Assembly (NCBI RefSeq): GCF_903893715.1
Contig: NZ_CAITNG010000129.1
Location: 25,620 to 89,619, forward strand
From: an uncultured Mucilaginibacter sp.
GTDB taxonomy: Bacteria > Bacteroidota > Bacteroidia > Sphingobacteriales > Sphingobacteriaceae
Length of the DNA: 64,000 nt
Direction: 5' to 3'
In this document: positions 8,918-17,933 of the stretch, piece after piece
Layout: each line of letters begins with the position of its first letter
Numbering within the stretch: position 1 is the stretch's first letter
Notes under the pieces: generated by a model
What the model was told of the DNA's origin: nothing
The model's database searches: none
The model's input: only the letters and a program-made list of their open reading frames with translations
Program-made: the position numbers and the translations under genes

Positions 8918-9683
8918 TATCGAAGAGTTTGACATGCCCTTTGAGTATGGCAAAACCATCAGTTTTGATGAGCAGCTCCGCGTGTCTACCGAAGGAACAT
9001 TAAAGATACTGGATGTTCTCCGCAAGTATGATGTAAAAGCTACTTTTTACTGCACAGCCAATTATGCCAATAACAAGCCCGAAATTATCCGCCAAATAGT
9101 AAGCGAAGGGCACGAAATAGCATCGCATGGCTATTACCATTCCGATTTTAAGCCCGAACATCTCAAACAATCGAAAGACGCGCTGGAGCAAATATCCGGG
9201 CAAACCGTACAGGGCTACCGAATGGCACGTATGATGCCGGTTGACGAGAAAGAGATAAAAAAGGCGGGATATGTGTACAACTCATCCATAAACCCGACGT
9301 ATTTGCCGGGACGATACAATAATTTGGGCAAACCGCGTAAATGGTTTTTTCAGGATGGTGTGTTGCAAATGCCATCCTCCGTATCACCGGTGGTACGTTT
9401 CCCCTTGTTTTGGTTGAGTTTCCACAACCTGCCCTTGCGAACACTAAAATGGTTGAGCAAAATCACCATCAAAAAAGATGGCTACGTAAACCTGTACTTC
9501 CACCCCTGGGAGTTTATGAATATTGATCAGCCCGAAAAATATGGCTTCCCGGGCTATGTTACCAAAAATACCGGTGACGCGTTTGTTGCGCGGATAGATG
9601 AGTTTATTCGTTGGGGTTGGAAAGCAGGCTACGCTTTCAGCCGAACAGATAGGTTTGTAGAGGAGATTATTGCGCCTAAGTAA
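8898..9683 (+). CDS. Polysaccharide deacetylase (carbohydrate esterase 4) family protein
   Basis: The 261-residue protein begins LLSFDIEEFD, which supplies the first metal-binding aspartate, and has the HEIASHGYYH metal/His motif near residue 75. Only the NodB-type domain is present, with no signal peptide, so a cytoplasmic sugar-lipid or precursor substrate is plausible. The C-terminal half carries LYFHPWEF, common in the DUF3473-type deacetylases of exopolysaccharide loci. The start ATG lies inside the end of the GT2 gene, preceded by AAAGG. Confidence 0.82.
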   Translation: MILLSFDIEEFDMPFEYGKTISFDEQLRVSTEGTLKILDVLRKYDVKATFYCTANYANNKPEIIRQIVSEGHEIASHGYYHSDFKPEHLKQSKDALEQISGQTVQGYRMARMMPVDEKEIKKAGYVYNSSINPTYLPGRYNNLGKPRKWFFQDGVLQMPSSVSPVVRFPLFWLSFHNLPLRTLKWLSKITIKKDGYVNLYFHPWEFMNIDQPEKYGFPGYVTKNTGDAFVARIDEFIRWGWKAGYAFSRTDRFVEEIIAPK

Positions 9684-9694
9684 TCTTGGAAATT

Positions 9695-10174
9695 ATGAAA
9701 AGGACAACGAGTTTAATGTTATTATTGGGATTTATCTTCGTCGCTTGTCATCATAAAGAGGAAGATTGTTTGCCTTTTATTAGCCCCAAATTTTGTACCG
9801 AATGGAAGTCCGATTCAACAGGTTGTTTGCGTTTGAGGCAAAAACTTGCAGATACCCTTTCAAAGAATAAACGATTGATGATAGGTGTTAAAATGGATTA
9901 TCTTACTGATAAGTTGGGGATGCCGATTGATACAATAAAAACAACTGTCGGTGCTATTTATGAGTATAACATAGATTGTAAATATAGCCCTAAACTAAAG
10001 GTAGACTCAGAGCTATTAAAATCCCTAAAATCTAAATACCCTAATCTTGACACATCGGCCGCGGCCGTAAAAAAAATGGAACAACCACGCATAACCCACA
10101 TCGGTTCATTTATGAGGATAAATGTTGATAAAGACAACATAATTACTCATGCAAGTTTTATTATAGCGGATTGA
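9695..10174 (+). CDS. Small putative lipoprotein, no recognised family
   Basis: The ATG at 9695 was chosen over a TTG at 9686 because it gives a clean lipoprotein signal (MKRTTSLMLLLGFIFVAC) with the cysteine at residue 18. The mature part, about 142 residues, has four further Cys residues and no domain I recognise. It lies 11 bp after the deacetylase stop but is visibly more AT-rich than its neighbours, so it may not belong to that unit. It converges on the E2 gene. Confidence 0.6.
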   Translation: MKRTTSLMLLLGFIFVACHHKEEDCLPFISPKFCTEWKSDSTGCLRLRQKLADTLSKNKRLMIGVKMDYLTDKLGMPIDTIKTTVGAIYEYNIDCKYSPKLKVDSELLKSLKSKYPNLDTSAAAVKKMEQPRITHIGSFMRINVDKDNIITHASFIIAD

Positions 10175-10215
10175 GATGAAATGAAACATCTTAAATCTGC
10201 CCTCTTACATCAATT

Positions 10216-11937
10216 CTACACTTCCCTATCCAAATCCCATTTTTCCAAATAATCGGCTACGCGGCGGATAAATGAGCCACCGAGTGCGCCATCCACAACC
10301 CTATGGTCGTACGATAAGGACAGAAACATCATGTGCCTGATGGCAATGGCATCGCCGGTTTCCGTTTCGATAACGGCTGGTTTCTTTTTAATGGCGCCTA
10401 CGGCCAATATGGCCACCTGCGGCTGGTTGATGATGGGCGTGCCCATATCGTTACCAAACGAACCAACATTGGTAATAGTGAAAGTACCTTCACGTATCTC
10501 GTCGGGCACCAGTTTGCTGGTACGTGCACGGTTGGCCAAATCATTAACAGCATGGCTCAGGCCAATTAGGTTCAGCTCGTCGGCTTTGCGGATAACGGGC
10601 ACAATAAGGTTACCACTTGGCAAGGCAGCTGCCATACCGATGTTGATATCTTTCTTTTTGATGATCTGCGTACCGTTAACTGATACATTGATCATGGGGT
10701 AATCCTTTATGGCTTTAGCTACAGCTTCTATAAATATCGGCATAAAGGTGATTTTGGTCCCCTCACGTTTTTCGAAGGCGGTCTTTATCTTTTCGCGCCA
10801 TATAACCAAATTGGTTACATCAGCTTCCACAAACGAGGTAACGTGTGGGGAAGTATGTACGCTGGCCACCATATGGTCGGCTATAAGGCGGCGCATACGG
10901 TCCATCTCGATGATCTCGTCGCTTCCACCGGTTGATTTAGCAACAGGCGGTGGCGTAGAAGTTTTGGGTTGTTCGGATGTCGATGCGGCAGGTGCAGCTT
11001 TTGGCGGCTCCGGCTGTGGTGCCGGTGCAGCTGCGGCAACCGGTTTGGGTTGCTGCGGCACAATCGGCGGTGGCAATGGCGAAACAGGCGGCGGGGTCAA
11101 AGTAGACGCTATTGGCGTTTCTACTTTAGGCACCACCGGTGGTGGTGCAATGGGTGCAACAAACTTTGGCTGTTCAAGCGCTTCGGATGGCCTTGGCGAT
11201 GGCGCAGCGGATGACGAAACCGGCGTAGTTGGCGGAACTACAGTTGCGGCAGGTTTAGCTGCTGCTTTGCTGCGGTTTTGCAGATACAGTAAAATATCGT
11301 CTTTAGTCAGGCGGCCATCGGCGCCTGTTCCGGGAATAGTATCCAGTTCTGCACCGGTTATCCCTTCGGTATGGGCAATATTACGCACCAAAGGCGAGTA
11401 AAACCGCGAACCGAAGTTCTGAACCTCAGGTTTCGGCAAGTTATTTAGTTGTTCAACACCCGGTATGCTTTCAGGCGCAACATCCGGCAAAATTTCCTCA
11501 TCGTGTCCGTTTTCGTTGATATCGGTCAATATGGCCGCGTTATCGTCATCCTCGTCCGTCTCTTCCGAAAGTATCTCTTCCTCTATTATTTGCTCGGTTT
11601 CGGGTATAATAACCGCTTCAGTTACAGATTCGTCGTTTTTAAATGGCGTATAGGTTTCAATAGCTTTGGTTTGTTCGGGAGTGAAAGCTGTGGCTTCTTC
11701 GGTTTCAATAATGCCCAGCACACTTCCAACCTGTACTACTTCGTCTGTTTTGCAAAGCTGCAAAACCAATCTCCCCTTTACGGGCGAAGGTACTTCTGAA
11801 TCAACTTTATCAGTGGCTATGTCAATTACCGCGTCGTCAATTTCAATCAGGTCGCCAATGTTTTTGTTCCATTTTATAATGGTAGCTTCGGCAACGCTCT
11901 CCCCCATTCTGGGCAACAATAGTTTAAATTTAGCCAT
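10216..11937 (-). CDS. 2-oxoacid dehydrogenase E2 component (dihydrolipoamide acyltransferase)
   Basis: The 573-residue protein has three domains. A lipoyl domain (residues 1-77) has the lipoylated lysine in DIATDKVDS, K44. A peripheral-subunit-binding domain lies near residues 183-220 (SPLVRNIAHTEGI). The catalytic acyltransferase domain starts near 345 and ends with the active-site motif SYDHRVVDGA. A long Pro/Ala-rich linker (about 225-340) joins the last two. It passes acyl groups to CoA in a cytoplasmic dehydrogenase complex. The sequence cannot tell pyruvate, branched-chain or other 2-oxoacids apart. E1 and E3 are not in the window. It lies 43 bp after cinA on the same strand. Confidence 0.9.
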   Translation of the reverse strand: MAKFKLLLPRMGESVAEATIIKWNKNIGDLIEIDDAVIDIATDKVDSEVPSPVKGRLVLQLCKTDEVVQVGSVLGIIETEEATAFTPEQTKAIETYTPFKNDESVTEAVIIPETEQIIEEEILSEETDEDDDNAAILTDINENGHDEEILPDVAPESIPGVEQLNNLPKPEVQNFGSRFYSPLVRNIAHTEGITGAELDTIPGTGADGRLTKDDILLYLQNRSKAAAKPAATVVPPTTPVSSSAAPSPRPSEALEQPKFVAPIAPPPVVPKVETPIASTLTPPPVSPLPPPIVPQQPKPVAAAAPAPQPEPPKAAPAASTSEQPKTSTPPPVAKSTGGSDEIIEMDRMRRLIADHMVASVHTSPHVTSFVEADVTNLVIWREKIKTAFEKREGTKITFMPIFIEAVAKAIKDYPMINVSVNGTQIIKKKDINIGMAAALPSGNLIVPVIRKADELNLIGLSHAVNDLANRARTSKLVPDEIREGTFTITNVGSFGNDMGTPIINQPQVAILAVGAIKKKPAVIETETGDAIAIRHMMFLSLSYDHRVVDGALGGSFIRRVADYLEKWDLDREV

Positions 11938-11980
11938 TCAATGTCGCATTAGTAATCAACCCCCGAAATTTAGGATAAAA

Positions 11981-13234
11981 TCAGGCTTGGGGCCTGTTTT
12001 CGCGCATTAAATTTATCAACATACCCATGGCTGTAATTGCCGTACGCTCAATGTTTTGCATGCGCTTTTTACCAAAAACAAACTTATGTGCAAAAGTTTT
12101 TTTACTGTTGGCAACTGCAATCCACACTGTACCCACCGGTTTATCATCGGTACCGCCATCCGGGCCTGCTATGCCGGTTACCGCGATGGCATAATCTGAC
12201 TTGAAATTACGCAGCGCGCCTTCCACCATTTCCACAACGGTTTGCTCGCTTACCGCGCCGTATTTCCAAAGGGTTTCATTGGTTACACCGAGTATACTTT
12301 CTTTTAATTCGTAGGCATATGATACCGCCCCTCCCAAAAATACTTTTGATGAACCCGGATGCTGCGTGTACAGGTGTGAGATATAACCGCCGGTGCAACT
12401 TTCGGCAACGCTGAGCGTAAGCCCTTGAGCAGCCATTTCGTCCAATATGGCTTTTTCAATCGGTACGTCTTTATCGGTTACTACGTTTTTACCGATGCGA
12501 TTTACCAGTTGAGTGGCGTAAATATCAACCTCGTTTTGTAAAGCGGCTTCATTTTGACCAAAAGCGCTCAAACGTAACCTAACCGAACCCAGCTTGGGCA
12601 AATAGGCTAGTTTTATATGCGATGGCAAAGCGCTTTCTATATCAGCTATCTTCTCCGCTAAAAAAGATTCGCCTTCGCCTACCGTAAGGATGGTTTTGTG
12701 TACAATTGATGGTAAAATAAAGGTATTCTTTAGTTTTGGGATGACGGTTTCTTCCATCATGTACATCATCTCGTGCGGCACGCCCGGCATCGAAACATAT
12801 ACTTTCCCTTCATGGTCGAACCACATACCCGGTGCCGTACCGTTTTTATTGAGGATGACCTCGCAATTTTCGGGTACATCGGCCTGTTTGATATTCACTT
12901 CGAGCAGCGGGCGGTTAAACCGTGCGAATATCCGGCTAACGTTCTCCAGCGCGTCTTTGTCCTGCACAAATCCGACGCCAAAATAAGCGGCGAGTGTGGT
13001 TTTGGTTATATCATCTTTTGTGGGGCCAAGGCCCCCGGTCATCAAAATAATATCCGCTCGGGTCTTCGCCTCGTTTAAAGCATTCACAATGTGGGCGGCA
13101 TCGTCGGATACTGAACTGATTTGCTTTACGCGGATACCTATGGCATTGAGCTGCTGCGCAATCCATGCCGAATTGGTATCCACAATCTGGCCAATCAATA
13201 TTTCATCACCAATAGTTATAATTTCGGCCAGCAT
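11981..13234 (-). CDS. cinA: CinA family protein (nicotinamide-nucleotide amidase / competence-damage inducible)
   Basis: The 417 residues match the full-length two-domain CinA. An N-terminal MoCF-type domain (TIGDEILIGQIVDTNS, MTGGLGPTKDDITK) likely has ADP-ribose pyrophosphatase activity. The C-terminal amidase domain (SVAESCTGGYISH, VTGIAGPDGGTDDKPVGTVW) deamidates NMN in pyridine-nucleotide recycling. The start lies 1 bp after the LptD-like stop, so the two are probably co-transcribed. Confidence 0.93.
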   Translation of the reverse strand: MLAEIITIGDEILIGQIVDTNSAWIAQQLNAIGIRVKQISSVSDDAAHIVNALNEAKTRADIILMTGGLGPTKDDITKTTLAAYFGVGFVQDKDALENVSRIFARFNRPLLEVNIKQADVPENCEVILNKNGTAPGMWFDHEGKVYVSMPGVPHEMMYMMEETVIPKLKNTFILPSIVHKTILTVGEGESFLAEKIADIESALPSHIKLAYLPKLGSVRLRLSAFGQNEAALQNEVDIYATQLVNRIGKNVVTDKDVPIEKAILDEMAAQGLTLSVAESCTGGYISHLYTQHPGSSKVFLGGAVSYAYELKESILGVTNETLWKYGAVSEQTVVEMVEGALRNFKSDYAIAVTGIAGPDGGTDDKPVGTVWIAVANSKKTFAHKFVFGKKRMQNIERTAITAMGMLINLMRENRPQA

Positions 13235-13235
13235 A

Positions 13236-15962
13236 TTAGTTGTTGTTATAGTAGTCTTTACGTTTACTGATCTTAAGATCCTGTAAGATAGAGGCTTTTA
13301 CCTTTAAAGTAACGTTATAAAATTTATAATATCCAAAGGGTATCCATTGGAACGACATGTCCCAGCAATGTAAATCGCGGTATAGCGAAAGCGAGGTAGC
13401 ACTAAACCTTGCCGCTTTTATATCGTACCCGGAAGTGTATTGAATCTTCCAGCCCGGGGTAACACTGACATCGCCGCTAAAATTAAGCGTATTACTGATA
13501 AAAGTAGACACGCCTGTGTTATTATACGAAAAACTATAGCTCATGCTGATGTTCCAGGGTATGTTAAAATCGATATAGGCGTTTGGATCCGAGTTGAGCA
13601 TAGCCAGCCTGACAGCTTGTTCCTTTGTCATTCCGTTCAGCGTGTTATTAGGTACTTGTTGCTGACCGCTGGTGCCTGCCGGCTGATGTAGTGCCGTTGA
13701 ATTGAAGTTAAAGCCTGTCGACAGGTTAAAGTTGGTTAATGTAGGCAGCTTGCCATCCTGAAAAGTATAGCGATTGATAGGATGCGCGTAGCGGATCAAT
13801 TGCCCGTTGGTTACCGAGTCGCGCACCTGATTAACGTAAGGATTTAGGGTACCACCAAAACTAATGGCTAGCTTATCGTGGAAAAAAGCCGTGCGGCCCG
13901 AAAAGCTAATGGGCGAAAGCTTCATGGAGTCGGCTACAAAATTGTAAAAAGTGGAGAACGACAAGCCTTGCAGAATCGATATCTTACGTTCTGTTTGCGA
14001 AGTATCATTTTTGCTTGCCCTAATCTTCGCTTCAACGGTATTATCTAAACTAAAGGCCAACCCGGCAGATTTGCCCCCGCCAGGGCCCCCATAAACACCC
14101 TGCTCAAATATGGAATATGTTTGATAGGTGGAAGGATAAGGTATGGTGGCATTGCTTACAATTGTTTGATAGTATCCGGTATTGGGATTCGAATAATCCG
14201 GACGGTATTGAAAGCTCACCGAGGGAGTCATTACCGCCCGGATAGCCCTTAAGGCGCCGCTTTTAAAATACCTGGTAGCATACACCTTAGTAGAAAGACC
14301 TGTTGACAGCGAATAATAACCTGCCCTTCTGAAGCCCGGCACAGTATCTGTAACCAACGAATCCATACCCGAAACACTGCCACGTGCAAAATGCTTGCGG
14401 ATGGTCTGGAAATAATCGACCTCATTATAGTTGACACTTGAGTTAAACTGGAAATAGTTAAGTATAGGCAGGCTTAAGCTGAGCGGTATGCTCTGGTTAA
14501 ACCCATTTTGAAACCTTTTGCTTAAAGTTTGGCTTGTAAACAAGAGATTTTCAGGTACAGAGGTTACTTTATTGGTACCTTGTAAGCTATAGCCGATGGT
14601 GATACGCTCATACCATTTTTGCGGCCCTACCTGATCTTTTGTAGCAAACGGACTTAAGGTAGTCATGTTCAAGCTAAAGGTTGGCAGTTCGAGGGTTACA
14701 GTTTTGGCAGTAAGGTCTTGGCTGTGCGATAAGTTGGCGGTAAAGTTGAACGGCGTACCGGCAAAGGTATGCCCATACGATATACTGGAATGCAGGTTGT
14801 TTTGCGTTAAGGCCAATAAGTTATAATTAGTTTGCGCAGGCGAATTTTGATAAAAAGTAGAGGTGCCCGCATTTACCGATGCCGAAAAATTGGTGCCCGG
14901 GTGTGCATCCGGATCCTGAGTGTGCGTCCATTGAATATTAAAATCCTTTGATGCCGGGTCGGTTTCGAGGCCATATTTATGCGAACCATAACTAAAAGAA
15001 AATGTGCCCTGGTATTTATAACGTTTAAGATAATGCGACGTTGTATTCAAATCGAACGAGCCTTTAGAATAATAAGTGCCCGTGTTTAACATGTCGAGGT
15101 AATCGCTAAAGGCCAAATAGTAACCAAAGCCTTTCAAGTAGAAACCCAGTTGCTGGTCTTCGCCAAAGGTTGGCAGGATAAAACCCGAGGTGCGCTGGTC
15201 GGGCTTGGGGAAAAAGCCAAAAGGAATGGCCAGCGGTAAAGGTACACCCTCTATTTCCAGATAAGCCGGACCCGAAATGATGACGTGCTGCTCGGCAATA
15301 CCCTTGGTAATCACAATACCGAAATCGGTATTAGGATATGGTTTGTTACAGGTACTGAACAGCACGTTATGGTACGCCACTTCTTTATCGTTCAAACGTT
15401 TGGCCACTCCGCCCGAAACATAATTTTCATCCTGTTTTGAATCAACGTTATATATCTTCCCTTTTTTGGTGATATAATTAAAAATAAGCGAGTCGGCGAT
15501 AATTGGGTCCTGCCCTTTTTGTTTAAATATGGGCCTGCCTATATAAGCTTTGGTTTTAGGGTCTATCAGCCCGCTGGCAAATAACAGATGGTTCTTTTTA
15601 TCTAACCGGATGTACTCCGCGTCTAAGGAAATATCTTCGAACGAGACACGCGCCGCGTGTTTTAAATAGATTATTTGGTTAACATTGTCTGCGGAGGTAC
15701 TATCACTCGAATGTGCCTTTATTTCAGAGTTTACTGCAGGTTTTTTGTTCTTTCCGGTATCGGCCGGTGCTTTAATTTTACTTGCGTCTGATGGTTTTTT
15801 TCGCCTTTGTCTTAATAGTTTCCTATCTTTAGCAGTATCCAGCTGCACAATGGTATCGCGGGCTATACTATAACCACCTGTTTTTACGTAGTTATACGAT
15901 GCGGCAAACGCAGGGGTGTTTAGAAGAAGTAGTACGATAAAAAAAAGACGGATAAATTTCAA
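13236..15962 (-). CDS. LptD-like outer-membrane LPS-assembly protein
   Basis: The protein has 908 residues and a clear signal peptide (MKFIRLFFIVLLLLNTPAFA). An OstA/LptA-like N-terminal domain around residues 95-230 is followed by a long beta-rich region typical of the LptD barrel, with alternating aromatic strands to the end. The size fits Bacteroidota LptD homologues, which insert LPS into the outer leaflet. A Lys-rich low-complexity stretch lies between the signal and the OstA domain. It is divergent from the amidase gene, with about 55 bp between starts. Confidence 0.85.
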   Translation of the reverse strand: MKFIRLFFIVLLLLNTPAFAASYNYVKTGGYSIARDTIVQLDTAKDRKLLRQRRKKPSDASKIKAPADTGKNKKPAVNSEIKAHSSDSTSADNVNQIIYLKHAARVSFEDISLDAEYIRLDKKNHLLFASGLIDPKTKAYIGRPIFKQKGQDPIIADSLIFNYITKKGKIYNVDSKQDENYVSGGVAKRLNDKEVAYHNVLFSTCNKPYPNTDFGIVITKGIAEQHVIISGPAYLEIEGVPLPLAIPFGFFPKPDQRTSGFILPTFGEDQQLGFYLKGFGYYLAFSDYLDMLNTGTYYSKGSFDLNTTSHYLKRYKYQGTFSFSYGSHKYGLETDPASKDFNIQWTHTQDPDAHPGTNFSASVNAGTSTFYQNSPAQTNYNLLALTQNNLHSSISYGHTFAGTPFNFTANLSHSQDLTAKTVTLELPTFSLNMTTLSPFATKDQVGPQKWYERITIGYSLQGTNKVTSVPENLLFTSQTLSKRFQNGFNQSIPLSLSLPILNYFQFNSSVNYNEVDYFQTIRKHFARGSVSGMDSLVTDTVPGFRRAGYYSLSTGLSTKVYATRYFKSGALRAIRAVMTPSVSFQYRPDYSNPNTGYYQTIVSNATIPYPSTYQTYSIFEQGVYGGPGGGKSAGLAFSLDNTVEAKIRASKNDTSQTERKISILQGLSFSTFYNFVADSMKLSPISFSGRTAFFHDKLAISFGGTLNPYVNQVRDSVTNGQLIRYAHPINRYTFQDGKLPTLTNFNLSTGFNFNSTALHQPAGTSGQQQVPNNTLNGMTKEQAVRLAMLNSDPNAYIDFNIPWNISMSYSFSYNNTGVSTFISNTLNFSGDVSVTPGWKIQYTSGYDIKAARFSATSLSLYRDLHCWDMSFQWIPFGYYKFYNVTLKVKASILQDLKISKRKDYYNNN

Positions 15963-15978
15963 AATTGATTATGAATAG

Positions 15979-15986
15979 TATTTTTG
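15979..15986 (+). promoter_or_regulatory. Candidate -7 box (TATTTTTG) for the amidase gene
   Basis: The match to TAnnTTTG is exact. Transcription starting a few bases downstream would exclude the TTG at 15984 and leave the ATG at 16017 as the natural start. No good -33 element was seen. Confidence 0.4.
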
Positions 15987-16016
15987 CAGAAAATGTTTAT
16001 TCGCGGTTCAAAAATA

Positions 16017-16865
16017 ATGAAAAATAAGGCATTGAAAAGATTGATTTGTTGTTTATGGGTAATCCTTTGTTTATCAGCATCGCATGTTTACGCATATTAC
16101 CCTGTTGTTAAAAAAGATACTACTAATAATTTCCGTGTACGCACAATAGTAATAGACCCCGGACACGGCGGCCATACCGGCGCCAAAGGCACATATTCTA
16201 CCGAAGAACAAGTAACGCTGGCATTAGGCTTTAAATTGCAAAAAGCCATACAAAAAGAAATAAAGGATGTCAGGGTAGTGATGACACGTACTACTCCCGA
16301 TGGTGTATCGCTGCAAGCCAGGGCCGATATTGCCAACGAAGCAAAGGGCGATCTGTTTATATCGCTCCATTGTAATGCCTTGCCCGAAAAAATACACATT
16401 GTACATGGCAAAAAAGTACGCATACCCGATCATTCGGGCAAAGGCGTTTTAGAGTTGGTGTATATTCTTCGCCGCGATAAGGAAGAAGGCGCTGCCCTTC
16501 GCGAGAATTTATTTGATGAAAAAGATACCAAAGGCGGTCCCAACCTGGGTTTTGACCCTACCGACCCGGGGCAAATGATTATACTAAACGCTTTTAAGGC
16601 CAAATACCGCAAAAACAGCATCCTGTTTGCCAATTTGGTAAACGATGAGTTTGTACAAACCGACGGCAGGCCAAGCGATGGTGTTTTAGAGCAAAGCATA
16701 CACGTGCTTTGCCATACTGCCATGCCATCGGTATTGATAGAGACCGGGTTTATTGATAACCCTGCTGAAGAAGACTTTTTGAACTCGGAAGACGGGCAGA
16801 ACCAAATTGTGGCATCAATTGTGCGGGCCATCATCAATTACAAAAAGGAGATTGAACCCATTTGA
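16017..16865 (+). CDS. N-acetylmuramoyl-L-alanine amidase (Amidase_3), secreted
   Basis: The ATG at 16017 is chosen because it gives a proper signal peptide (MKNKALKRLICCLWVILCLS, cleaved near AYAYY) and lies after a candidate promoter box; alternatives at 15984 and 15993 add an odd polar extension. The mature domain has the zinc motifs VIDPGHGG (His), the Glu in EEQ, LFISLHCNA (His) and a late SVLIETGF (Glu). It cleaves the amide bond between MurNAc and the stem peptide in the periplasm. The mce/mlaD gene follows at 50 bp on the same strand. Confidence 0.9.
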   Translation: MKNKALKRLICCLWVILCLSASHVYAYYPVVKKDTTNNFRVRTIVIDPGHGGHTGAKGTYSTEEQVTLALGFKLQKAIQKEIKDVRVVMTRTTPDGVSLQARADIANEAKGDLFISLHCNALPEKIHIVHGKKVRIPDHSGKGVLELVYILRRDKEEGAALRENLFDEKDTKGGPNLGFDPTDPGQMIILNAFKAKYRKNSILFANLVNDEFVQTDGRPSDGVLEQSIHVLCHTAMPSVLIETGFIDNPAEEDFLNSEDGQNQIVASIVRAIINYKKEIEPI

Positions 16866-16894
16866 CTGAAAAAAGCCAAAACAAACACCACCAA

Positions 16895-16912
16895 AACCCA
16901 TAAACACACATC
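16895..16912 (+). repeat. Degenerate ACCCATAAAC motif before the mlaD start
   Basis: AACCCATAAACACACAT lies 3 bp before the TTG start at 16916, in the same relation to a start codon as the clearer copies at 2102 and 30808. It is a weaker match to the family. Confidence 0.4.
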
Positions 16913-16915
16913 ATT

Positions 16916-17881
16916 TTGAAAATATCTAACGAAACCAAAATCGGCGCATTAACAGTTGTATCATTAGCTATCCTGCTTTTAGGGTATAGCTTTTTAAAGG
17001 GCAATGATGTTTTTTCGAACGAGAACAGGTTTTATGCCATTTATAATTCGGTTGACGGGCTTGCCATATCAAAACCTGTATTGGTAAACGGTTTCCCGAT
17101 AGGCCGGGTATCGAATATGACTTTACTATCCGACGGGCGCACACTTTGCGAACTGAAAGTAGACTCGAAATACGATATCCCGAAAAACACTTTAGCTAAA
17201 TTGGAAGGTACTGACCTGCTGGGCGGCAAAGCCATTGTATTTGAACTGGGCACCAGCAAAGAAATGGCGCCCGACAAAGATACCCTCCGCGCCGATATAA
17301 AAGGCGGCATTGCCGAAAGCCTGGAGCCGGTACAAAAAAAGGCTGAAGCCATTGTGGCCAAAATGGATTCAATATTAACTTCGGTGAACAATATTATGAA
17401 CCCCAAGTTCCAAAAGAATGTTGACCGCAGCTTTACCAGTATTGCCAACTCGCTGCAGTCGTTGGAAGGTACAACCAAAAAGGTAGATGCCCTCGTAGGT
17501 GCGCAAAGCGCCCATATTGACCATATTATGGCCAATGTGGAAGACATTACAACGAGCCTGAAAACCAGCAACAAATCGTTGACGGGTACGATGGCGAACT
17601 TTAACAAGATAAGCGACGATATTGCCAAATCGAACATCAAACAAACGCTCGACAACGCCAGCAAGGCAGTAGCCGACCTGCAAGCTACCATTGCTAAAAT
17701 GAACAGTAAAGATGGCTCGATAGGTTTAATGCTGAACGATAAAACGGTTTACAACAACCTGAGCGACGCTACCAACAACCTCAATAAACTACTCATCGAC
17801 CTGAAAGCCAACCCGAAACGTTATGTACACTTCTCGGTTTTTGGAGGGAAGGATAATAAGGCTGCTGCTGACCCGCAGTAG
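16916..17881 (+). CDS. MlaD/MCE family phospholipid-transport protein
   Basis: The 321-residue protein has one N-terminal membrane anchor (LTVVSLAILLLGYSFL) and an MCE domain around residues 37-115 (FYAIYNSVDGLAISKPVLVN; LLGGKAIVFELG). A long alpha-helical, coiled-coil-like tail follows. MlaD proteins form periplasmic rings that carry lipids between membranes, fed by an MlaE/MlaF ABC transporter not present here. The start is TTG, chosen because translation from it gives the family N-terminus MKISNETKIGAL and no ATG fits. Confidence 0.87.
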   Translation: MKISNETKIGALTVVSLAILLLGYSFLKGNDVFSNENRFYAIYNSVDGLAISKPVLVNGFPIGRVSNMTLLSDGRTLCELKVDSKYDIPKNTLAKLEGTDLLGGKAIVFELGTSKEMAPDKDTLRADIKGGIAESLEPVQKKAEAIVAKMDSILTSVNNIMNPKFQKNVDRSFTSIANSLQSLEGTTKKVDALVGAQSAHIDHIMANVEDITTSLKTSNKSLTGTMANFNKISDDIAKSNIKQTLDNASKAVADLQATIAKMNSKDGSIGLMLNDKTVYNNLSDATNNLNKLLIDLKANPKRYVHFSVFGGKDNKAAADPQ

Positions 17882-17933
17882 TCATTGGTTCATTAGTTCA
17901 CTGGTTCATGGGTGAAGAGACTTTTGCTTACTT

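Noticed and set aside
10709..11401. A 230-residue open frame on the + strand antisense to the E2 gene
   Set aside because: It is Gly/Ser-rich because it is the complement of the Pro/Ala linker; no start context or family, and the - strand gene is certain.
17041..17691. A 216-residue open frame antisense to mlaD
   Set aside because: Complement of the helical tail of MlaD; no independent support.
17884..17915. GGTTCATTAGTTCACT direct repeats after mlaD
   Set aside because: Short low-complexity run between convergent genes; seen as a simple repeat without further support.
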